Shown here piece by piece: positions 52,964-62,597 of a stretch of DNA of 64,000 bases; the first letter of the stretch is position 1, and each line of letters starts with the position of its first letter. A model generated the notes under the pieces. The model saw only the letters and a list, made by a program, of their open reading frames with translations, did not search any database and was not told the DNA's origin. This stretch comes from Sphingopyxis sp. H050 (GTDB lineage Bacteria; Pseudomonadota; Alphaproteobacteria; Sphingomonadales; Sphingomonadaceae). The position numbers were made by a program, and so were the translations under genes. The stretch is taken from contig NZ_LNRZ01000006.1 in assembly GCF_001468265.1 (NCBI RefSeq), positions 202,501 to 266,500 on the forward strand. The letters run 5' to 3'.

Positions 52964-53716
52964 CTATTTCGCGTCGGCGGCCTTTTCGATGAAGGCCGCC
53001 ACTTCGGCGGGATGCGCGAGCATCACCGCATGGCTGCTCTCGATCTCGACCACCTGCGCTCCCGCACGCTTGGCCATCCTGCGCTGGCCGCTCGGCAGCA
53101 CCATCCGGTCCTTCGTCGTGATCATGAAATAGCTTGGTTTGAGTTTCCAGCCGATCCGGTCGGCCTTGGCGGTCACGGCCCCCAAACCCCAGGGGACTTG
53201 CGCCACCGCCATGAACCGAGTCGTCGCGGGATCGACGTCAGGTGCAAAGGCGGCGGCGAATTTTGCGGGATCGACGATCAGGAAACCGTCCTGCGGCGGC
53301 AGCAGCGGCGCCTTGACCTCTCCCTCGGCCACCGGCGCGTCGTTGAGCGCCGCGACGGACTCGCCGGTATCGGGGGCAAAGGCTGCGATATAGACGATCG
53401 ACTTCACTTTCGGGTTGGTCCCCGCCGCGGTGACGACCGCGCCGCCATAGCTGTGGCCGACGAGAACGACCGGCTTTTTTGCCATCGCGATGACCTGCTC
53501 GGTGGCGGCCACGTCACCGGCGAGCGTGATGGTCGGGTTCTGGACGACCAGCACTTCGTAACCGCGCGCGATCAGAAGGTCGTGAACCCCCTGCCATCCC
53601 GAGCCATCGACGAACGCACCATGCACGAGCACGATCGAGACCGGCTTGTCGGTGGGCGCGGGCGCAGGCGTTACCGCGACCGCCGCAGCAATCAGAAGCG
53701 AGGTGAAGCCGGCCAT
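52964..53716 (-). CDS. Secreted alpha/beta hydrolase
   Basis: The 250-residue protein has a signal peptide (SLLIAAAVAVTPAPA), the oxyanion region VLVHGAFVDGSGWQG, the nucleophile elbow VLVGHSYGGAVV and a C-terminal catalytic His in SSHAVMLAHP. It resembles small esterase-type alpha/beta hydrolases acting outside the cytoplasm. It lies next to two decayed hydrolase genes of a different subfamily. Confidence 0.88.
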   Translation of the reverse strand: MAGFTSLLIAAAVAVTPAPAPTDKPVSIVLVHGAFVDGSGWQGVHDLLIARGYEVLVVQNPTITLAGDVAATEQVIAMAKKPVVLVGHSYGGAVVTAAGTNPKVKSIVYIAAFAPDTGESVAALNDAPVAEGEVKAPLLPPQDGFLIVDPAKFAAAFAPDVDPATTRFMAVAQVPWGLGAVTAKADRIGWKLKPSYFMITTKDRMVLPSGQRRMAKRAGAQVVEIESSHAVMLAHPAEVAAFIEKAADAK

Positions 53717-53759
53717 GCGGATATCCTTTCAGGATTGAGCGTCGAAGCCCGGTGAACAA

Positions 53760-54727
53760 TCAGCGGCAGAGATTGCGGTCGAGAAAGCTGCGGATCAGCG
53801 GCGCCATTTCGCTGAGCCTGTCTTCCAGCGCGAAATGGCCAGTATCGAGGATGTGCATCTCCGCCTCGGGGAGGTCGCGAAGATAGGGGTGCGCCCCGGC
53901 CTCGGGGAAAATCTTGTCGTTCTTGCCCCAGACGATCAGCGTCGGCGGCTTGCGCTCGCGAAAGAAGGCCTGGAATTGCGGATAGAGCGGCACGTTGGAG
54001 CCGTAATCGTGAAAAAGGTCGAGCTGGATATCCTTGTTGCCCGGGCGATCGAGCAGCGCCTGGTCGATGACCCAATTGTCGGGGCTGATCCGGGCAACAT
54101 CGCCCATGCCGTCGGTATATTGGAACTTCGTCGTCTCCAGCGTCACGAGCCCCGCCAGCGCCTCGCGCCGCGCCGGTGTATCCTCGGCCCAATAGGCCTT
54201 GATCGGATCCCAGAAGGCGCCCAGACCCTCGACATAGGCATTGCCATTCTGGACGATCAGCGTCTCGACGCGCTCCGGATGTTTGATCGCCAGCCGGTAT
54301 CCGACCGGCGCGCCATAATCCATGACATACATGCTGTACCGCTTCGCACCCAGCCGGTCGGTCAGCTGGTCGACGATGTCGGCAAGATGCGCGAAACTAT
54401 AGTCGAAACGGGTGTGATCGGGCGCGTCGCTCTGGCCGAAACCGGGGTAGTCCGGCGCGATCACCCGATAGCGATCGGCAAGCAGCGGGATGAGATTGCG
54501 GAACATATGCGACGAGTCGGAAAGCCGTGGAGCAGCAGAACCACCGGGGCATCCGGAGGACCGGCTTCGCGGTAGAAAACCTTGACGCCATCGATCTCTG
54601 CCGTCCGGTAGTGGATGACGGGCACCGGCCGCGCGGTCGTTTTTTCAACCGGCGGGCAGACCGCGAGGGCAACTTGGGGCAGACAGAGCGCCGCGCCGAA
54701 GACGGCGGTTCGCAAGAGTCGACGCAT
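53760..54727 (-). pseudogene. Alpha/beta hydrolase (dehalogenase-like) with frameshift near 54518
   Basis: The gene starts at ATG 54727 with a fine ribosome-binding site (AAGGAG) and a signal peptide (LLRTAVFGAALCLPQVALA). The first frame runs to VLLLHGFPT at about 54518, then a missing base shifts the reading to [20 protein letters not shown] and on to the stop at 53760. The second part is otherwise complete ([32 protein letters not shown]). A sequencing error would also explain it. Related enzymes include dehalogenases and epoxide hydrolases with Asp nucleophile in MDYGAPVG. Confidence 0.85.
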
Positions 54728-54961
54728 CTTCCAACTCCTTCCGATATCCGGTGGGACCGCTGGCGCCGCTTGCGGGGTCAGAGCGTCGGCGCCCGCGGTC
54801 CTGCACCGGCATCGACCGGCGCATTTCGTCCATTTGATTTGCATTGTCGGAGCAGGGGCCATGCAAATCCCCATTCCGAACGAAGGCATGTTCTAATCGA
54901 GTCCGCGCAGGCCGGAGGTTAAACGGGGTGAAGAGCAAAGGCCCGCGTCCAGTCGTCGTTG

Positions 54962-55193
54962 ACGCCGCGCAGGCAATTTATCCGGCTCAGCCAATCGGGG
55001 AAAATGGCGCTCGGGGAAACGACCTATTGCAGCGCCGATATCGGCCACATGCGTTTCGAGCGCGAAATGGCCGGTGTCGAGCCGGATAGTCCGGCACCGC
55101 GACATGAAAATGCGGCGCGAGTTCGGGTATAAGGTCGCGGAACATATGGCTCGCGCTTGGCTCACTCTCCGGCAACAACCGGATCGTCGGCCC
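54962..55193 (-). pseudogene. Remnant of a second hydrolase with about 200 codons deleted
   Basis: From 55193 downwards the minus strand reads SEPSASHMFRDLIPELAPHF and HVAVPDYP, ending at about 55083. It then continues in another frame with [20 protein letters not shown] from 55081. Both parts match the frameshifted neighbour, but the roughly 200 residues between PDYP and LDTGHF are missing. So this is an internally deleted copy in tandem. The rest of the gap 54728-55376 shows no gene. Confidence 0.8.
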
Positions 55194-55376
55194 GCGCGAG
55201 GTGCAATAGGCCGGGACGCGGCGTGACGCCGCAGGAACCGCATTGCGCCGGGCTTTACCGGCCTTAACCCCCACACCAGGCGCTTGTCCCATATTCTTCC
55301 ATCCTGAAAACCGGATGGGCGCCGCGTGGAACCCTCAGCCCTGCGTCAGCCGGATCCGACGCGCGAGGAGAAGGCC

Positions 55377-56045
55377 GTGACCCAACATGTTCTGTTCATC
55401 GTCACCAACGCCGCCGTTATCGGCCCGCACAATCGGAAGACCGGCTTCTTTTTCGCCGAGGTCGCGCATCCGTTCGAGGTGCTCGACGAGGCGGGGATCG
55501 CGGTCGAGTTCGCCTCTCCAGCGGGCGGGTGGACCCCCTTTGACGCCTATGACGAGAGCGATAGCGCGCAAAAGCAATTCTTCGAGAGCAAGGCATTCCG
55601 CCGGCTCAACCGCAGTCGCAAACTTTCGGACGTCGATGCGGCCGATTATGACGCGATCCTGATCCCCGGCGGGTTGGGTCCCATGGTGGACATTCAGCGC
55701 AACGCCGATGTCCAGAAAGCCATCGTGCGCGCCTGGACGACGAACAAGCTGGTCACCGCGGTCTGTCACGGCCCCTGTTCGCTGCTGGGCGTCGATCTGG
55801 GTGACGGCAAACCCTTCGTGAGCGGCCGAAAGGTCACCGGCTTTTCGACCAAGGAAGAGTATGACTATGCCCGCGAGGATGTGCCTTACGAGCTCGAGGA
55901 GGCCTTGCGGGCCGAGGGTGCCGACTATTCGTCAACCACCAACTGGGAACCGCACGTGGTCGTCGATGGGCGTCTCATCACCGGCCAGAATCCGGCCTCC
56001 GCCGCCCCCCTCGCCAAAGAACTGCTGGCAGCCCTTCAGCCCTGA
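55377..56045 (+). CDS. DJ-1/PfpI-type glutamine amidotransferase-like protein
   Basis: The 222-residue protein has the DJ-1/PfpI/Hsp31-like fold. The nucleophile elbow is VTAVCHGPCSLLGV with catalytic Cys, and the N-terminal part has FFFAEVAHPFEVLDEAGI. Relatives act as chaperones, glyoxalase III or amidases. GTG 55377 follows AGGAG at ideal spacing, so the upstream in-frame ATG at 55326 was rejected. It reads away from the hydrolase remnants. Confidence 0.92.
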   Translation: MTQHVLFIVTNAAVIGPHNRKTGFFFAEVAHPFEVLDEAGIAVEFASPAGGWTPFDAYDESDSAQKQFFESKAFRRLNRSRKLSDVDAADYDAILIPGGLGPMVDIQRNADVQKAIVRAWTTNKLVTAVCHGPCSLLGVDLGDGKPFVSGRKVTGFSTKEEYDYAREDVPYELEEALRAEGADYSSTTNWEPHVVVDGRLITGQNPASAAPLAKELLAALQP

Positions 56046-56891
56046 ATGATCGCCGCACGAGGCGGATCCTGCAGAATCCTGTCGCCGCGTCCGGGCGCGC
56101 AAGGATGGTTGCGGACATGGATCGCCTCTGCTAGCGGCCCACCGGTGACCTCGGGTTGCCCCGAGGAGGTGAACCGCAAGGTCGCCGGTGCGGTCGCCGA
56201 TCTGCATTTCGCGCCCACCGAGACCGCCGCGGCGGCGCTGCGCGCCGAAAATGTCCCCGCGGACCGGATTCACATCACCGGCAACACGGTGATCGACGCG
56301 CTGCTCGCAACCAAGGCGCGCATCGACGAGGAACCATCGCTCGCCGCCGGCCTCGATCCGCTGCTGGCCCGTTTCGCCGGCAAGCGGATCATCGCGGTCA
56401 CCTCGCACCGGCGCGAGAATTTCGGCGAGGGCATGAAGGCGATCGCCGACGCCATCGCCGGGATCGCGGCGCGCCCCGACGTCGCGGTCGTCTTTCCGGT
56501 CCACCCGAACCCGCATGTCCGCAGCGCGATGGAGCCGATCTTGGGCGGCCTCGCCAATGTCGCGCTGATCGACCCGCTCGACTATCCGCACTTCGTCCGC
56601 CTGCTCGGCGCCGCGACCCTCGTCCTCACCGACAGCGGCGGGGTACAGGAAGAGGCGCCGTCGCTCGGCAAGCCGGTGCTCGTGATGCGCGAGACGACCG
56701 AGCGCCCCGAAGGGATCGAGGCGGGCACCGCGCGGCTCGTCGGCACCGACAAGAATCGCATCGTTTCTGAAATTTTCAGCCTTTTGGACGATGATGCCGC
56801 CTATAACGCCATGGCCCGCGCCCATAATCCCTTCGGCGACGGCAAGGCAGCGACCAGAATTGCGGAGATCGTAGCGCGTGCCCATCGATAG
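56046..56891 (+). pseudogene. wecB: UDP-GlcNAc 2-epimerase, N-terminally truncated
   Basis: From about 56160 the frame matches the C-terminal two thirds of WecB: PEEVNRKVAGAVADLHFAPT, HITGNTVIDALLAT, AVTSHRRENFGEGM, LTDSGGVQEEAPSLGKPVL and RETTERPEGI. The first roughly 140 residues, with the UDP-binding start and some catalytic acidic residues, are missing. Bases 56046-56159 do not resemble the family and look like a rearrangement junction. The 3' end is intact and overlaps wecC by 14 bp, so it was once an operon. It is probably inactive. Confidence 0.85.
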
Positions 56892-58173
56892 CGAACAGCA
56901 AGTCACCGTCCTCGGCCTCGGCTATATCGGCCTGCCGACCGCCGCGCTGATCGCGCGTTCGGGCAGCAAGGTGACCGGCGTCGACGTCAGCCAGCACGTC
57001 GTCGACACCGTCAACAACGGCAAGGTGCACATCGAAGAGGTCGATCTCGACGGCCTTGTCCAGGGCGTCGTCGCGCGCGGCGCGCTTGTCGCCTCGACCG
57101 AGGTCGCCCCGGCCGACGTCTTCGTCATCGCCGTGCCGACCCCGCATGACGACGAGCACCGCCCCGACATCGCCTATGTCCTCTCCGCCGCACGCGCGAT
57201 CGCGCCGAAGCTTCAGCCCGGCAATCTCGTCATCCTCGAATCCACATCGCCCGTCGGCACGACCGAAAAGGTCGCCGCGCTGCTCGCCGGGCTGCGCCCC
57301 GACCTCAAGGTTCCCGGCGCCTGCTCCGGCGCGGCCGACATCTTCGTCGCCTACTGCCCCGAGCGCGTGCTGCCCGGCCGCATCCTCGTCGAGCTGGTCG
57401 ACAACGACCGCTGCATCGGCGGCATCACCCCGCGCTGCGCCCGCCGCGCGATGACCTTCTACCGTCAGTTCGTCCGCGGCGCCTGCGTCACCACCTCGGC
57501 GCGCGCCGCCGAAATGGTGAAGCTGGTCGAAAACAGCTACCGCGACGTCAACATCGCCTTCGCCAACGAGCTGTCGATGATGGCCGAGCATATGGGCGTC
57601 GATGTGTGGGAGGTGATCCGCCTCGCCAACCGCCACCCGCGCGTCAACATCCTCCAGCCCGGCCCCGGCGTCGGCGGCCATTGCATCGCGGTCGACCCCT
57701 GGTTCCTCGTCCACGGCGCCCCCGACCACAGCCGCCTGATCCGCACCGCGCGCGAGGTCAATCTCGCCAAGACCGCGCATGTCATCGGCGCCGCCGAGAT
57801 GCTCGTCGCGCAGCATCCGCAGGCGCGCGTCGCCTGCCTCGGCCTCGCCTTCAAGCCCAATATCGACGATTTCCGCGAAAGCCCCGCGGTCGAGGTCGCC
57901 GCCGCGCTCGCCCGCCGTTTCGGCAAACAGATCCAGATCGTCGAGCCCTACGCGCGCGGCTTGCCGATGGAGTTTGCGGGCACCGGCGCGGAACTGATCG
58001 ACCTCGACAGCGCGCTCGCCAGTTGCGACCTGCTCATCGTCCTCGTCGACCATGATCTCTTCAAGTCAATCCCGCTCGAAGAGCGCGGCGACAAGATCGT
58101 CTACGATACGCGCGGGCTCTGGCTCGACCAGCCGAACGGGAATGGCGCGAACCGGCTGCATCGCGCCGCTTGA
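56878..58173 (+). CDS. wecC: UDP-N-acetyl-D-mannosamine dehydrogenase
   Basis: The enzyme oxidises UDP-ManNAc to UDP-ManNAcA with two NAD+, for surface polysaccharide. The 431-residue protein has the NAD loop VTVLGLGYIGLPTAALI, ESTSPVGTTEKVA, the lysine helix AAEMVKLVENSYRDVNIA, catalytic Cys in PGVGGHCIAVDPWF and the end domain CLGLAFKPNIDDFRESP. GTG 56878 overlaps the truncated wecB. Without a functional wecB here its substrate must come from elsewhere. Confidence 0.95.
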   Translation: MPIDSEQQVTVLGLGYIGLPTAALIARSGSKVTGVDVSQHVVDTVNNGKVHIEEVDLDGLVQGVVARGALVASTEVAPADVFVIAVPTPHDDEHRPDIAYVLSAARAIAPKLQPGNLVILESTSPVGTTEKVAALLAGLRPDLKVPGACSGAADIFVAYCPERVLPGRILVELVDNDRCIGGITPRCARRAMTFYRQFVRGACVTTSARAAEMVKLVENSYRDVNIAFANELSMMAEHMGVDVWEVIRLANRHPRVNILQPGPGVGGHCIAVDPWFLVHGAPDHSRLIRTAREVNLAKTAHVIGAAEMLVAQHPQARVACLGLAFKPNIDDFRESPAVEVAAALARRFGKQIQIVEPYARGLPMEFAGTGAELIDLDSALASCDLLIVLVDHDLFKSIPLEERGDKIVYDTRGLWLDQPNGNGANRLHRAA

Positions 58174-59116
58174 CGCTCGCCCCCGCACCTGGGCCCATGC
58201 GGACTCGCCTCGAAAACTGCGATCCTCCGGTCCCGGATGCCGGTTTGGGCGGCGATTTCGGATTAGATCTGTCGGCGCGCCGCCGCCGCAAGTTCGGTGA
58301 TCTTGTCAAACAGACCTCATAGACGACGAGACCGAGCTTCTCGACGCGCTCGCTCTAGGCAGAGAAAAAGCGCTTCCGCCGGTTCATCGATTATGGTTGG
58401 AGGTGTGGACAGTGATCCGACCACCGGTCTCTGCCGAAATTTTCCCTGCAACACGGGAATTTGCAGGGAATTCAGCCCCATCGGCCTATTCAACGCAAAG
58501 TCTGCCGCTCGCAGACCGCGCAATTCCGCCGATGCGGCGACGAAATTCCCTAAAACCGGAGCAGGGAAAATTTCGGGAATATTTGGATCGAACAGAGCCC
58601 TGTCAGGCAATTTGATGCCGCCCATCTCCGGCTAGCCAGCCACCTCCATTCCTCGGCCCTAGAGACGCCATTGCATTCTGACGTTCATCGCCCCCGGCAG
58701 CGCTGAAACACGCCGTCCAGCTTTCTCAGGCTTCTGGATCGGAGATTTCTTGGCATCGGTGGGAGCTTCAAATGGCACCATTTCCAGCACGCCCGAGATT
58801 TGTTGTCAGCGGCCACCCGAAATTCCGCTTCGAAACCAAGATGATGCTTAAGTAAAATGAAGAGCCACTACTTTCATTGTCAATAACATTGAGATTTCTT
58901 ACTTGTATTCAAAGCGTTAAATTGATTTTTTCGCTTTCAATGCCGAGAGTTTTATCTATGCAGGTCGGGTCTAACGACCGTGCTGGGAGAGCTAAGTGCA
59001 CAGCGTGGACAACACCATCGGCCACGCGATGCGAGGCAGGATGGCGGTTGTTTTGCTGCCCAGCTGCTTCTCCCGCCCTTCTGTTTCGATTTGCTGGCCT
59101 AGCAAGGAAACAGACA
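58174..59116. other. 943-bp gap: junction region, AT-richer at 58800-58940
   Basis: This gap separates wecC from the phage packaging genes. It contains a 143-bp inverted-repeat element (58434-58576) and an AT-richer stretch near 58800-58940, unlike the rest of the window. Short frames on both strands lack recognisable homology. It is a likely rearrangement or insertion boundary; no attachment site or tRNA was seen. Confidence 0.6.
58434..58576. repeat. 143-bp element with 16-bp perfect inverted ends
   Basis: The ends ccgaaattttccctgc (58434-58449) and gcagggaaaatttcgg (58561-58576) are exact reverse complements. Inside the left end a hairpin ttccctgcaa/ttgcagggaa (58442-58451 and 58461-58470) overlaps. 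No coding capacity is recognised. It resembles a MITE or a palindromic repeat unit. Confidence 0.75.
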
Positions 59117-60517
59117 ATGCGTATCAAGCCATCCCCTCGAATAGAGAATAGCGTTCCAGCTCTGGTCAATATCGACCATCGGCTTGGCGAAATTCAGTAT
59201 CGGCAGCCGGCTTCGCTGAAGCTCTACGCCAACAACCCTCGCAAGCATCCCGAAAAGCAAATCGTGAAGATCATGGCCTCGATCAGCCAATTCGGGTTCG
59301 CGATCCCCGTCCTCGTCGATCGGTCGGATGTGATCATTGCCGGCGAGGCAAGGGTCGAAGCCGCAAAGCGCCTCGGCCTTCCAGAAGTCCCGGTGCTCTC
59401 GGCCGAAAAATGGACTCCTGGGCAGGTCAAAGCCTATCGTCTCGCCGACAATAAGCTCGCGCAGCTGTCGACGTGGGACAATGACGCCCTCTCCATTGAG
59501 ATCAGAGACATTGTCGAGCTTGGCGAAGTCGGCTCGGAGTCGTTCGGGTTTGACACCGGCGAGGTTGATTTTCACCTCGATGAAAGCGCTGGCGAACTGC
59601 TCGGAGACGATCCGGCAGACGCTGTTCCGGCACTTCCCAAGCTGCCCGTCAGTCGCTTGGGCGATCTCTGGGCCCTCGGCAAGCATCGCCTCTTTTGCGG
59701 CTCTTGTTTGGAGGCGGAGAACTGGTCCCGCCTGGTGGACGGGAAGACCGCCCACATGGTGTTTACCGACGCGCCTTATAACGTTCCGATACAGGGGCAC
59801 GTCTCAGGGCTCGGAAAGCACCAGCACCAAGAGTTCGCGCAGGCGTCCGGCGAGATGTCGCCCGCTCAGTTCACAACGTTCCTCACGGATGCCTTTGGTG
59901 GTGCCGCAGCCCATCTAAAGGATGGGGGCGTGCTCGCCCTCTGCATGGACTGGAGACATCTTCGAGAAATCTTGGACGCCATCAGTGTGAACCATCTGTC
60001 GCTGCTCAATTTGTGCGTTTGGAACAAGAGCAATGCGGGCATGGGCTCCCTGTACCGTTCAAAGCATGAGCTGATATTTGTCGCGAAGAAGGGCAAGGCG
60101 CCACACACCAACAATGTGCAGCTCGGCAAATATGGTCGGTATCGCTGCAATGTCTGGGACTATGCCGGCGCCAACAGCTTCGGCGCCTCTCGTGACCAGG
60201 ATCTTGCCGATCATCCGACGGTGAAGCCGACCGCACTCGTCGCGGACGCCATCCGCGATGTCACCAATCCCGGTGAGATCGTGCTCGACGGATTTATGGG
60301 CTCGGGCACGACGATACTCGCCGCCGAGCGCACCAAGCGCGTCGCCTACGGCATCGAGCTTGAGCCGGGCTATGTCGATGTCGCGATCCGCCGTTGGGAG
60401 ACGATTACCGGGAAGGAGGCGGTGCTGGCCGATACCGGCCAGACCTTCGCTGAGGTTGCAGCAGCGCGCTCCGACGCATCCGACGACATCCCCGCATATG
60501 CGGCCCCCGAAGCCTAA
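59117..60517 (+). CDS. ParB-domain DNA methyltransferase, phage type
   Basis: The 466-residue protein joins an N-terminal ParB-like nuclease domain (LKLYANNPRKHPEKQI; VDRSDVIIAGEARVEAAKRL) to a DNA methyltransferase of the N6-adenine/N4-cytosine group. The SAM motif I region is near the end (LDGFMGSGTTILAAER) and the catalytic motif reads TDAPYNVPI, that is DAPY in place of the usual DPPY. Such fusions lie next to terminase genes in prophages and may protect packaged DNA. ATG 59117 has AAGGA upstream. It reads into the terminase operon. Confidence 0.9.
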   Translation: MRIKPSPRIENSVPALVNIDHRLGEIQYRQPASLKLYANNPRKHPEKQIVKIMASISQFGFAIPVLVDRSDVIIAGEARVEAAKRLGLPEVPVLSAEKWTPGQVKAYRLADNKLAQLSTWDNDALSIEIRDIVELGEVGSESFGFDTGEVDFHLDESAGELLGDDPADAVPALPKLPVSRLGDLWALGKHRLFCGSCLEAENWSRLVDGKTAHMVFTDAPYNVPIQGHVSGLGKHQHQEFAQASGEMSPAQFTTFLTDAFGGAAAHLKDGGVLALCMDWRHLREILDAISVNHLSLLNLCVWNKSNAGMGSLYRSKHELIFVAKKGKAPHTNNVQLGKYGRYRCNVWDYAGANSFGASRDQDLADHPTVKPTALVADAIRDVTNPGEIVLDGFMGSGTTILAAERTKRVAYGIELEPGYVDVAIRRWETITGKEAVLADTGQTFAEVAAARSDASDDIPAYAAPEA

Positions 60518-60575
60518 GCCCTCCAGGCCCGGCGCCACGCATGCGCCGGGCCGTTGCTCTCTCTGGAGACATCCA

Positions 60576-61100
60576 ATGTCTGATTTTGACCAAGCTCCCC
60601 GCCCACACCTCGATGACCAGCGGATCATCGACCCTCCTTCCCGACGTCGCCGGACGTCGCCGGTGCCATCGATGCCGCCACCCATGCAGGACGCTGATGA
60701 TCGTCCAAAAGCTGCCAGCTACGAGGTCGGCTATGGCAAGCCACCGCTCCACACACGCTTCCAGAAGGGGAAGTCCGGCAACCCGAAAGGAAAGGTCAAA
60801 GGGTCCGAGAACGTCAGCACTGTTTACCGGGAGGTCTACAACGAGAAGATTACGCTGAAGACCCCAAAGGGCCCAAAGAAGGTCAGCGTGCTCCGGGCTC
60901 TGGTCATGAAGCAGCGCGCGATCGCACTCCAGGGCAGCTTGGCCGCGATCGACAAGGCGCTGTTGCGATATGAGCGGGCAGTTCCCGACCTGCCGGATTC
61001 GTTGACGCCTGACACGGCCACCGACTTCACCGAAACCGATTTCCAGATGCTCGCGGAGCTTCGAGCACAGATCCAGGCTGAGCTGGGAGAAGAGTCATGA
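60576..61100 (+). CDS. DUF5681 protein, small-terminase-like position
   Basis: The 174-residue protein has the DUF5681 stretch VGYGKPPLHTRFQKGKSGNP followed by KGK. It is basic in this region and helical at the C-terminus (LAAIDKALLRYERA). Genes of this family lie just before large-terminase genes in prophages, which suggests a role as small terminase or DNA-recognition partner; that is inference. ATG 60576 has GGAGAC upstream, and the stop overlaps the terminase start (ATGA). Confidence 0.88.
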   Translation: MSDFDQAPRPHLDDQRIIDPPSRRRRTSPVPSMPPPMQDADDRPKAASYEVGYGKPPLHTRFQKGKSGNPKGKVKGSENVSTVYREVYNEKITLKTPKGPKKVSVLRALVMKQRAIALQGSLAAIDKALLRYERAVPDLPDSLTPDTATDFTETDFQMLAELRAQIQAELGEES

Positions 61101-62575
61101 AAACCAACCCCGACAAAATGGCGCAAGAGTTTGCGCTGCTCGCCGCCGCACGCCGGACAAACTTCTCTATCTTCTTGATGAAGGTCTTCGAGACCTTGCA
61201 CCCTGGAGACCCGCCCTTGCAGATGGCGTGGTACATTCGGGCGATGTGTCACGCCCTCGAGGAGGTGCATCGGGGCGAGAGCAAGCGCCTCGTCGTCACA
61301 GTGCCCCCTCGCCATCTTAAATCGATCACGGCGTCCGTTGCCTATGTCGCCTGGTTACTTGGCCATGATGCGAGCATGAAGATCATGGTTGCGAGCTACA
61401 GTCAGGATCTCGCGCGGCAGCATTCGAACGACACGCGCCGGATCATGGAAAGCGATTGGTACAAGAGCGACTTCCCGAACACCCGGATCAGCGATCGCGG
61501 TAATCGCGCCCTCGAGCTCGAGACCACCCGCGGCGGTGTCCGCAAGGCGGTGTCGGTCGGCGGATCGGTCACCGGCTTTGGCGCCGACACGGTCATCGTC
61601 GATGACTGCATGAAGGCCGAGGAGGCCAACAGTGCGATCGCCCGCGAGAATCTGCGAAGCTGGTTCGACGGCACGCTGCTGAGCCGCCTCAATGACAAGG
61701 CCAACGGCAAGATCATCTCGATCCAGCAGCGGCTCCACGAAGATGACCTTCCCGCCTATATGCTCGCCAAGGGATATGGACATCTCAATCTGCCGGCGAT
61801 TGCCGAACGCGAAGAGACCATCCGCATCGCCCCCAATGTCGTCCATCATCGACGGGTGGGCGATCTCCTCAATCCGACGCGCGAGCATCAAGGGGTGCTG
61901 GAGGACCTTCGCCGGCAATTGGGACCGGTGGTGTTCTCGGCGCAATATCAGCAGAACCCAGTCGCACCCGAGGGCAACATGATCCGGCTCGAATGGTTCG
62001 GGACATATTACGAGCCGCTCGAGCGCCATCGGTATCTGAAGGTGGTGCAAAGCTGGGACACGGGCATGACCGCAAGCCCGACGAGCGATCCTTCGGTCTG
62101 TACAACTTGGGGGTTCTCGCGCGACACCTACAAATGGCATCTGCTCAACGTCTTTCGCCAGCGCCTCGATTACCCCGACCTCAAGCGCGCGGTCGTCCGA
62201 CTTCGAGATCAATACAAAGCGGACGCCGTGCTGATGGAGAAGGCCTGCAGCGGTATATCCTTGTACGACGACCTCAAGACCACGGCCCGGCTGAATCTCA
62301 TCATGATCCCGCCGGTCAACGCGAAGGTCGAGCGGTTCAATGGCTGCCTGGGTGAGGTCGAGGCTGGCCATATCCTCCTTCCAGCTGAGGCACCCTGGCT
62401 CGACGGCTTTCGGGCGGAGCTCAAGGCGTTCCCTGCCGGGCGCCACGACGACCAGGTCGATAGCTTCAGCCAGTTCGTGAATTATCAGATCACGAAATGG
62501 AGGTGGATCCTGACCGAGCGGGGCGATGACAATCGCCCGCTCCGTGTTGTTCGCCGCCGGTCGCGGCCATGGTGA
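61097..62575 (+). CDS. Phage terminase large subunit
   Basis: The 492-residue motor-nuclease packages phage DNA. The ATPase half has VTVPPRHLKSITASVAYVAW with a divergent Walker A, VIVDDCMKAEEANS as Walker B, and SIQQRLHEDDLPAYML. The nuclease half has QSWDTGMTASPTSD and the end motif GRHDDQVDSFSQFVNY with the acidic residues. It appears intact. No portal, capsid or tail genes follow within the window, so it may be a phage remnant. Confidence 0.92.
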   Translation: MKTNPDKMAQEFALLAAARRTNFSIFLMKVFETLHPGDPPLQMAWYIRAMCHALEEVHRGESKRLVVTVPPRHLKSITASVAYVAWLLGHDASMKIMVASYSQDLARQHSNDTRRIMESDWYKSDFPNTRISDRGNRALELETTRGGVRKAVSVGGSVTGFGADTVIVDDCMKAEEANSAIARENLRSWFDGTLLSRLNDKANGKIISIQQRLHEDDLPAYMLAKGYGHLNLPAIAEREETIRIAPNVVHHRRVGDLLNPTREHQGVLEDLRRQLGPVVFSAQYQQNPVAPEGNMIRLEWFGTYYEPLERHRYLKVVQSWDTGMTASPTSDPSVCTTWGFSRDTYKWHLLNVFRQRLDYPDLKRAVVRLRDQYKADAVLMEKACSGISLYDDLKTTARLNLIMIPPVNAKVERFNGCLGEVEAGHILLPAEAPWLDGFRAELKAFPAGRHDDQVDSFSQFVNYQITKWRWILTERGDDNRPLRVVRRRSRPW

Positions 62576-62597
62576 TCTGGGCGCCGGCCGGCAGGGC

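Noticed and set aside
58317..58625. Small frames on both strands in the gap after wecC
   Set aside because: They are made of inverted-repeat sequence, have no good ribosome-binding site and no recognised domain.
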